Source: Odobenus rosmarus divergens
Lineage: Eukaryota > Chordata > Mammalia > Carnivora > Odobenidae
Reading direction: 5' to 3'
Assembly (NCBI RefSeq): GCF_000321225.1
Contig: NW_004450396.1
Coordinates: forward strand, 3,832,616-3,896,615
DNA: 64,000 nucleotides
Of the stretch, positions 56,416 through 64,000 are shown piece after piece. The notes below the pieces were generated by a model. The model did no database searches. It worked only from the letters and a program-made list of their open reading frames with translations, and was not told the origin of the DNA. Numbering within the stretch: position 1 is the first letter of the stretch; each line of letters starts with the position of its first letter. Both the position numbers and the translations under genes were made by a program.

Positions 56416-57968
56416 GGGAGGCTGGAGCCGGCTTGTACCAGCTCCCAAGAGCTGATGCTTAAGGAACATCTCTCCCCAATTTACATTCAGTGATGTCACA
56501 CTGGTGGTTTGAAATTGGCCATGGTGGAAGTATTTACGCCACAGAAAAGGACAAATGCCACAAATCAGGGGCCCCCTTCACCAAGAGAGCTAGTTTTTAA
56601 ACACTTACCAGCATACCCTTGGAGATATATATATAGATAGATATTGTTTTTGTTTTATTACATCCGTTAATGTCACAGAGGGAACCTCATCCCTGCCCCT
56701 TCCTAGCCTGGCTTGCGTGCGCCTCGTGGAAGCCACAAGAACGCATATGCATGAATGATTAAAAAGGTACAAGAGTTCACTAAGAGATGAGCGATGGTGA
56801 CCTAGACTCTATTCCCTCTCCATAAAGTAGCAGAAGGAGAAAGGATACCAGACTTTTCCAGAATACATGCTATTGCTTTAGTTAGCTAGTATAAGAAAGC
56901 AAATGTCCTCTGAGCTATGAGTGTGGATAAGTGAGGATCCTGTTGGCATATTCAAAGGTTTAACTGAGAGAACGGTTTAATGAAGACTATTTGCGAAGTG
57001 GCAGGTAGCATTAAAAGAAATGATGAGGAATGATGAAGCAACAGAAGGATGGAAGCGATTACTAGTCCTAAGCCTGAAGGGAAAAGGGAGGAGATAGTCT
57101 TCCTGGAGCCAACACAGGCAGAGAACTGTGACAAGGCCTGCAGGGACCAGGGGAGATAAAGACCCAGACCTCTCTCTATGCCTCCCTACTCATGGTTCCC
57201 ATTGGCCACACCAACCAGAAAGCAGAGGGCAAGAGCTCAGGTGCCAGGGTCCACTGAGGTCATGTTCCAGGGTGTAGAGCAGGGCACCCAAAAGCAGAGG
57301 ATGAAGCTGGGGAAGGGATACGAAGGTAAATAACCCTCCCAGGCTCCTAGCCTCTCCTTCCGCTTCATCCTGCCTTCCTTCCTCTACCTCCCTGTTGTCC
57401 CCAAACAAATAGGGAAGGCAATTGCTTAGGTACACTCTCACACGCTTTAAAAAAAAATAAAAAGATTTTTTTTTTTTATTCTGATGAAAAGAAGTACCCT
57501 GAGAGAGAAAGAAGGGGTTTGGAAGAGCTTAGCTTACCATGGCTGTAATTACAAACAGAACTCCAATCGCAAAGCATTTTTCACATTTTATGTCCGTGGT
57601 GTCAACTCTGGAACCATCCTCAACAGGTGAAAGGTAGCTAAGACAGACCCTTCTCTGACACAGAAGAGCAGTGCTGTTCCAACAATTTTGCAGAGCTTGA
57701 CAAATGGACGGTTAGGCCAGAATCTGAATCTCTCTGCCTGAATGTGTGAAGGACGTTTTCTTTACTCCAGCTCTCCATGGACTTATGGATGAGCCGTTGC
57801 AGCTTCCACGTCCCTCCTCCAGGTGCAGAGATAAAGAAGATGCATTTTACGATCCTAAAAACTGTTACCACGTGCTAGCCCTAACATTCAGTAAACGCTC
57901 GGTAAAATTGTAACAGCAACCAACTCTCCACAGACTACGCAGGCGCTCCCGCTCGTGGCCTTGGGTCA
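56416..57968. other. Mostly unassigned sequence
   Basis: 56416-56620 has a repeat-like feel (AGCTCCCAAGAGCTGATGCT, ATCAGGGGCCCCCTTCACCA, AGAGCTAGTTTTTAAACACT). It may belong to an old DNA transposon that I cannot name. AT runs lie at 56625-56645, and an A-run/T-run pair lies at 57449-57478. Confidence 0.4.
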
Positions 57969-58345
57969 TGTCTTAGTTGGCTGGGGCGACTCACAGAGTC
58001 CTACAGGCTGGGGGCTTCAACAACAGAAATGTACATCCTCACTGTTCTGGAAGCTGAAAGCACAAGATCAAGGCAGGGTTGGTTTCTTCTGAAGCCTCTC
58101 CCCTTGGCTTGTGGGGGGCCGCCTTGTCCCCGCGTCTGCCCATGGCCTTCCCTCTGTACGAGGCTGTGTCCTAATCTCTTCCTATGAGGACACTAGTCAG
58201 ATTAGATTAGAACCCACCCTCAACGGCCTCTTTTTAACTTAATCACCTGTTTAAAGATCCTGTCTCCAAATACAGTCACAGTCTGAGGTACTGGGGATTA
58301 GGACTTCAACATATGAATTTGGAGGGGGACGTAATCAGCTCCTAA
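57969..58345 (-). mobile_element. MLT1-type MaLR LTR, antisense
   Basis: The plus strand reads TGTCTTAGTTGGCTGGGGCG, CTTCAACAACAGAAATGTAC, CTGTTCTGGAAGCTGAAAGC, CACAAGATCAAGGCAGGGTT, CCAAATACAGTCACAGTCTG and GGACTTCAACATATGAATTT. This is the reverse complement of an MLT1A/B-type LTR like the one at 11218. A solo LTR; duplication not clear. Confidence 0.88.
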
Positions 58346-59289
58346 GCTGATTGATTGATTTATTTATTTCCTTTCTTCCACCCCACGTGTGCCACAGCCT
58401 CCTCCAGAGAGGAAATTTTTGCCCTGGTCACCCACTCAAAATGAGTCATTCCTTGGTTCCTGTCTTTCAGTCCATGCTTTCTACTCTCAAGCATCATAGG
58501 CAAATTATCCGACAAGTTAGAAACTGCAATTTGATTTTTTCAATTTGTAAGTATTATCAATCTCCCAGGTAACAGAAACCTTCTGAGGACAATGCTGTTA
58601 GTGAAACTAAAGAAAAAAAAAATGGGACTAGCATGGCAAGGATCTTTAAAGCTGGAAATGGGAATGTATGAGGGACAGTGAAGATTTGCACTTGGCTTCC
58701 AATAAAGACAAGCATGGATGGTCCCAGTGCAGGACCTGGTACCTGGTGAGATCTGAAGCCTCATCACTTCTCTCCTGCATGGGGGGAGATGTCCATAGAC
58801 CCGCCCACCCTCCAGGATGGTCAGGCTGTAGCGACTGAGAAGGGTGACAGAAGCACCCGCACCGCACACCTGCCTGTTTGGGAGCCCTGGTCTGGTGCTG
58901 GGTGATGCCCACGGCCAAGCAGGGCTCCCATGGGTCTCAGTCACGTTTGCGGTCCCTCCGTGTTTGGACTCTGCATGCGCCCAGCTGTCCTGGGGTCCCT
59001 ATGGTTTTCTTTAGCCATAAGAGCTTCAAATGCAAGAACTGCATATTTAACCTCCTGAGGGGTGAAGAGAAAAATCAAGCATGGTCTTTTAATAATTTAA
59101 ATGTTATGATTATGATAAAGACTGTGATGTGTAGTGTAATCCTGGTTGGTAACAGTGAGGTCTCCCAAGACTTGCCTTTCTTTAGGCTCAAAGTCATTCA
59201 TTCATCCCTAAACTGAAAATGTACCATCCCTACTTGCCAACACACTCACATTTTCTTGTACACGCACACACACACGCACGCACCTTGTG
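58346..59289. other. Unassigned sequence
   Basis: 58700-58990 is somewhat GC-rich with open frames on both strands but no recognised motif. A CA-rich run begins near 59258. Confidence 0.45.
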
Positions 59290-59626
59290 TAACTCTGATT
59301 CCCCCTATGACTACACTCCTTAGTGCCCTTAGAACCTGCCTGGTTCCCAAAATAAAACTGGGAGTCACCCTAAATCCATCTGTCCCCCACTCCATCAGCA
59401 TTGGGCAGTTACCATTGCTGTGGTCTACTTCCTTTCCAACCCTGAAGCCCATCCACTTCTCTCCCCGCCGCCAGCACCCGGCACTGTGCGATTTAATCAC
59501 CCAAATCCCTGCCTGTCTCTTCCCTCAAGGTACAGACTGACTTCACATAATCTCTGTGCCTTGGGCCCTGACGACATAGTGCCTGGCACCTAGCCGGTCT
59601 TCAATCATGTTTGCTAAATGGATGAT
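59290..59626 (+). repeat. L2 LINE fragment with internal deletion
   Basis: AAACTGGGAGTCACCCTAAA and CCCCCACTCCATCAGCATTG come from an upstream L2 segment. AGTGCCTGGCACCTAGCCGG and CATGTTTGCTAAATGGATGA are its 3' end, so the middle is missing. Confidence 0.75.
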
Positions 59627-60523
59627 TTTCTGATACAACCTCTTCATGCATTTGCAAGAACATATGGCCGCCCAGGTGGTAGGACAAATGGAGGACAGGA
59701 GTGATTTAAACCCACCTCCCTCCCAACATGATCGAATGCCAGAAATCTCCACTGGCAGAATAGACATAACGCCTGAACTGAAGCATTATGTTCCCAGGAG
59801 GCCTGTGTTTAAAAATCAAATATGTCCCCTAAGACAAGAATTATCACATCATATCAATTTATTTGGTCAATCAGCGAGGTTCTGAATGGGACAGAAGACA
59901 AATGAGTTTTGACAGCTGGTTAGGTCAAGTGAGATCCATGTTATAAGACGTTACCCCATGCAGGGACTGGGTCTGAAGGAAAATCACCAAAATAAAATGC
60001 AGCATTTAGGCTTTGCCTCCAGAATTAGATACATCATAAGAGAGAAAAGCCAATCGTTCATGTTTGAGGGAGAAACAGAGGAGCTGTACTTCCGGTCTCG
60101 GGCATCGCTTCCACGAACAGCGATAATTCTCATTCTAGACATGAATCTAATAAAATCATGGATCTGGATTTCCTGGAATTTTTCCGACTCTGAATATGGA
60201 CTTGTTCCCCAAACTTTCCGTGTTCCCCGTGCCCTCCTGAACGGGTCGTTTCAGTGATGTCAGCGGAGGGGCGCGGGGAGATGGTGCCCCCTCACTGCCC
60301 CGGACGTGACGGCCGAGCTGGGCCAAGATTTAGCCTCAGCCAGAGAAGCCAGCGCTGAATTCACCTTTTAATTTATGGCCTGAGTCAAAATAGGATGAAA
60401 CGAGAGTTAATACAATAATCCAGTTGGCCACATCTTGTTTCTAAAAGTGCCCTAAACCACGGTAAATCATCTCAGGATCGACCAGATGTCACTGGTGATT
60501 AGAGTTCCTGCAAGTTCACTGGG
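59627..60523. other. Unassigned sequence with small CpG cluster
   Basis: 60230-60320 carries several CpGs (CAGCGGAGGGGCGCGGGGAG, CCCGGACGTGACGGCCGAGC). No gene is recognised. Confidence 0.4.
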
Positions 60524-60730
60524 CTTCCTCCCCCTTCCCCCCTTCCTTCCCCCCATTCTTTCCCCGCTCCTCCCCCTCCCTCGCTCACTCTTTCTCTTTC
60601 TCCCTCCCTCTCCTCCCATTCATGTTTTCTTTCCCTTCCTTCCTTCCCTCCCTTCCTTCCCTTCCGTTGCTCCTTTCCTCTCTTCCTTCTTACCTTCTTT
60701 TCGTTCTTCATTTCCTTCCATCCTTCATTT
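60524..60730 (+). repeat. Long C+T-rich tract
   Basis: About 200 bp that is almost entirely pyrimidine (CCCCTTCCTTCCCCCCATTC, TTCCTTCCTTCCCTCCCTTC). The 174-codon frame at 60486-61010 gets its first half from this tract and is not a credible gene. Confidence 0.9.
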
Positions 60731-60800
60731 ATTCAACAAACGCTTGTTGAGGGCTTACCTCAGGTCAGATGCTACAAAGAAGAACGAGAGAAATAATTGT
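60731..60800 (-). repeat. L2 3' end fragment, antisense
   Basis: ATTCAACAAACGCTTGTTGA and GGGCTTACCTCAGGTCAGAT fit the antisense L2 terminus. Confidence 0.65.
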
Positions 60801-61586
60801 ACAAAATCTGTTACACACACACACACTCCCTCACACTGGCTCACACACTCTCCTATTTGGGGACTGCCCCTGGCAGCTTCTCAGACTGAAATCAATGTGG
60901 ACTGTTGTCCCACTGCCGTTAGCGGCACCGCTTACCTGAGGTCAGGTGGCATTCTAACCTCCACCATGGGATGGGACAGCCCAGATGACGGGGAGGACAT
61001 CTGGGTTTGACTCCTGACTTTGCCTTTGATTTTACGAATGACCTTGACCAGGGATCTGGGCTAGAAGATCCGCACTGAAGAAGGGAAGGGTGGACCTCGA
61101 TGCCTACCCAAGTTCCTCAACTGACTATAAGATCTGAAAGATCCTCTCGGTGTGTGAAGGGCTCAGGGATCACCAGGAACAGGGTCTTCCAAGGTCAGAA
61201 ATGGGAAAATGAAAGCCATAACAAAATAAGTAAGTAAAGACCTGGCTCTTTGAAACCCTTGCCTATCAGGGAATATATAACAAATGTAAGAAAGTCTTAT
61301 TTCCGGTAACATAAAATATTCAAACTTCTTTTCTGGGTCAGGCCTTTGCAGGAGCTAAGTGAATGAGCCGGAGGCCAGAGAGCGGATCATGAAAAATTTC
61401 CGCAGAGAAGCAGCGCCACCTGCTGCCGCTAAATGGTGCTGCACCTGGTAAATATAAATCATCACCAATCTCCAGTCTGGGGCTTCCCTGAATATGGAAT
61501 CAGCAGCATCAATTTTAATCAGAAGCTGAGCTTTTAGACTTTGACAAGACCACCAGACTGTGGAAAGATTTCTCCACAGGTTAATT
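60801..61586. other. Unassigned sequence
   Basis: A short (AC)n at 60814-60826; no gene or repeat recognised. Confidence 0.45.
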
Positions 61587-61599
61587 TTAGCCATGGTTT

Positions 61600-61794
61600 T
61601 TTTTTTAAGATTTTATTTATTTATTTGAGAGAGAGAGAGAGAATGAGAGAGAAAGCACGAGAGGGAAGAGGGTCAGAGGGAGAAGCAGACTCCCTGCTGC
61701 GCAGGAAGCCCAATGTGGGACTCGATCCCGGGACTCCAGGATCATGACCTGAGCCGAAGGCAGTCGCTTAACCAACTGAGCCACCCAGGCGCCC
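61600..61794 (-). mobile_element. Can-SINE, with 13-bp duplication
   Basis: Poly(T), then AAGATTTTATTTATTTATTT; head CTGAGCCACCCAGGCGCCC. TTAGCCATGGTTT is perfectly duplicated at 61587-61599 and 61795-61807. Confidence 0.97.
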
Positions 61795-61869
61795 TTAGCC
61801 ATGGTTTAGATTCACTTTTGCATCAAACTCTTCAGCCATGCTACGTATCTTTCTTTATAAATCAGCCTC

Positions 61870-62170
61870 GAAAAAAAAGAAGAAGAAGAAGATAGCAGGA
61901 GGGGAAGAATGAAGGGGAGTAAGTCGGAGGGGGAAACGAACCATTAGAGACGATGGACTCTGAAAAACAAACTGAGGTTTCTAGAGGGGAGGGGGGTGGG
62001 GGGATGGGTTAGCCTGGTGATGGGTATTAAAGAGGGCACATTCTGCGTGGAGCACTGGGTGTTATGCACAAACAATGAATCATGGAACACTGCATCAAAA
62101 ACTAATGATGTAATGTATGGTGGTTAACATAACAATAAAAAAATTTTTTAAAAAAATAAAAAATAAAAAA
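61870..62170 (+). mobile_element. 5'-truncated young carnivore L1
   Basis: A 301-bp L1 3' end. It has a G-rich 3' UTR tract (AGGGGAGGGGGGTGGGGGGA), GGAGCACTGGGTGTTATGCA, AACAATGAATCATGGAACAC, AACTAATGATGTAATGTATG and an A-rich tail. TAAATCAGCCTC is perfectly duplicated at 61858-61869 and 62171-62182. Low decay suggests recent activity in this lineage. Confidence 0.95.
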
Positions 62171-62379
62171 TAAATCAGCCTCAATGATATGTACTGATAA
62201 AAGCCACTTAGTCAAAATCTGTTATTCCGAGTACATGGCTAGGCTCAAAGATCTAAAGTGTCCTTTAATTCAGACTCCATTAATCAATCAACCAACCAGT
62301 CAGATCTCCAAATCTCCCTCCAACTCTAAAATTCAGCCTCCTGGAGAAAATCATGTATCTGTTGAGTTCTATTGAACAT

Positions 62380-63070
62380 GGGACATTTCATATACTGAGA
62401 GCTAGAGAGACGTGTAAGACACATTCCTGACCTGTCATTGTGGAGAACTGGCATGAAAATATACACACGTAAATAGCAATTATAACAAGTAAATAATCAT
62501 GATGGTCAACAAAGAAAATATGTCCCAAGGTAGAATGGACCATAGTTGCTTTGTGAGCCAGGACTTTGGGCAGGCAGCCAGAGAGGCTTTTATAGAGGAA
62601 AAGTGTCTTGAGCTGCAGCTGCAGAATTACTAGGATTCGGATAAATTCAGGGATGATGGAAAAAATGAGCAAGCGCAAACCATGGAGGCAGAAAACATGT
62701 TAAAAGTTTCTGGCTAAAAAGAAAAGGAAAAACCATGAAATGCCAGATACTTGAGAAATACCAGGAAGATTAACTTAACCTGAGTAAGACTTTTCAGAAT
62801 AGAATGAGATAAGGCAGGAAAGGGAAATTGAGACATGATTAGATATTTCGTAAATGCGAGGATAGGGAGTTTGAGCTTGTTCCTGTAAGCAATCGAAAAG
62901 CACTGTAGATTTCTGGGAAAGAAAATAAAACGATCAGAAGTGTGTTTTAAGAAGACTCACCTAGCAATCAGATACAGGATGGAATGATTCTAAGATGTGA
63001 AAAGATGCCCTGAATGTGTAAAAAACACAGAGCTGAAGAAGGAGGGTTTTCAAGATCACAGATGTGTACC
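62380..63070 (-). repeat. L2 LINE portion, antisense, long
   Basis: Plus-strand order: ACACATTCCTGACCTGTCAT, GCAATTATAACAAGTAAATA, CAGCCAGAGAGGCTTTTATA, ATAGGGAGTTTGAGCTTGTT, AAAACGATCAGAAGTGTGTT and ATCAGATACAGGATGGAATG. This follows antisense L2 for about 690 bp. Confidence 0.8.
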
Positions 63071-64000
63071 TAAAAGCAGAAAAGGTATCTAGCTCTGTGA
63101 TAGTTTTCTGTATCAAGGAATACATAATAGCTTAAAATTATTCTGAATATCAAACCCAGGGGATGCCCACTCTATGGTAAGGAAGAAGAAAAGGAGTCAC
63201 CGCACACCAAAAAAAAAAAAAAGCCAAAAAGGAGCTACTGTAGAGGGAAAAGGATCCCGACCCAAAGCCTAAGACAAGCAATAGCAATGTTAAGTCTCCG
63301 GAAATATCTAGAAGGATAAGAATTGGAAAAGAATTGGTTAAACATGGTTACACATTGTAGATGGAGCATAGATAATGAATGAATTAACTGATGGGTTACT
63401 TGTTTAATATTTTTCCATTATTGGGGTTTGGGCAGGAAAGAAGCTTAGAAACTATCTCCCTCTTGAAGCAGTCACAATTTGTGCTACATCCTCCCAAAAA
63501 GCTTTCCAATTTCAGGGTTGTGTCCAGTAACCGGAGCTCACTCCCATGCTAGGTGAGCCATCCAGAGATTTGTGTGAACATGTGAACACTCAGACGCAGG
63601 TGTCGGATCTCACTCCCATGCCTCCTGATGCCTGTTCTTTTCCCTAAGGCTAGATAACCACAATCATTCCAGATAGTCTATTTTGCCAATGTCTTTCTAG
63701 AACACTGAGCACACTGCTCTAGAAATGCCCTAAAAATCAGAGCGCTGAACAAGACAGTAACATCTCCCTGCTTCAGTCCACAGAGCAGAGCCTGCGGTAT
63801 ACTCAGCTGGGGTCTGCGCTGGACTCACGGCTGGGACTCTTTTTATTAGCTCCCCCAAATGAGCAAGGTCACCTTAGTCCTGTACTTGGGCCCTTGACTG
63901 TACTAAACCTACAGCATATGCTGTTATGTTATTCCCTATAAAGTTTTTTTTTCCCCCCTTTTAGACAGCATTTCAGCTCAGACCTAGCACTGGATTTGGT
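63071..64000. other. Unassigned sequence
   Basis: A-run at 63209-63222; no gene or repeat recognised. Confidence 0.45.

Noticed and set aside
57449..57478. A-run/T-run pair as a transcription terminator-like hairpin
   Set aside because: Simple A/T runs of this kind are common next to decayed SINE or L1 tails, and no transcript is evident.
60486..61010. 174-codon plus-strand frame, the longest in the window
   Set aside because: Its first half is a pyrimidine tract giving Pro/Leu/Ser/Phe repeats and the rest has no motif. Such tracts rarely contain stop codons.
61985..62010. G-rich tract as an independent G-quadruplex element
   Set aside because: It is the normal G-rich 3' UTR tract of L1, explained by the L1 fragment.

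Overview
This window is nuclear DNA of a carnivoran mammal, most likely a caniform of the bear, seal or weasel branch (arctoid). The main evidence is eleven tRNA-Lys-derived Can-SINEs on both strands, most with clean target-site duplications. Their bodies read like the arctoid family: a GGCGCCTGGGTGGCTCAG head, a CTGCTTCTCCCTCT-type middle and an AAATAAATAAAATCTT tail. They lack the dog-type head (GCAGCCCGGGTGGCTCAG) and the cat-type body. A young truncated L1 3' end at 61870-62170 also looks carnivoran. Family names are given from memory of consensus sequences; no search was run.

The window is gene-poor. I found no complete protein gene, no intact tRNA or rRNA gene, no CRISPR array and no bacterial feature. 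Most open reading frames fall inside repeats or simple sequence. Three stretches have exon-like properties but no recognised product: 13764-13831 (+), 17683-17771 (+) and 30021-30249 (-).

Layout. 1-10 kb: mostly unassigned sequence with old L2 and MIR pieces, plus a tiny U6 snRNA 5' fragment with its own direct repeats at 6889-6939. 10-18 kb: MIR, MER5A, a solo MLT1 LTR with a 5-bp duplication, several L2 pieces, an older L1 3' end and two Can-SINEs. 18-30 kb: largely unassigned, with a hAT fossil and a possible ancient retroviral internal region (24.5-26.1 kb). 30-31.3 kb: two large simple-sequence tracts (GAAA and TG/TC) beside an exon-like ORF. 31-43 kb: dense L2/MIR patchwork with SINEs. 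43-50 kb: unassigned, with MER20 and an MLT1 LTR. 50-51.4 kb: a 67-bp alternating purine-pyrimidine tract, then a Tigger-type transposon fossil, L2 and a hAT MITE. 53-64 kb: four SINEs, an antisense MLT1 LTR, a pyrimidine tract, a young L1 fragment and a long antisense L2.

The repeats form age layers: L2 and MIR oldest; MER20, MER5A, Tigger and MLT1 intermediate; Can-SINE and carnivore L1 youngest. The most distinctive observation is the U6 fragment. It is the 5' end of U6 without a tail, and its 3' junction fits internal priming during L1-type target-primed reverse transcription. No novel multi-gene system is visible here.
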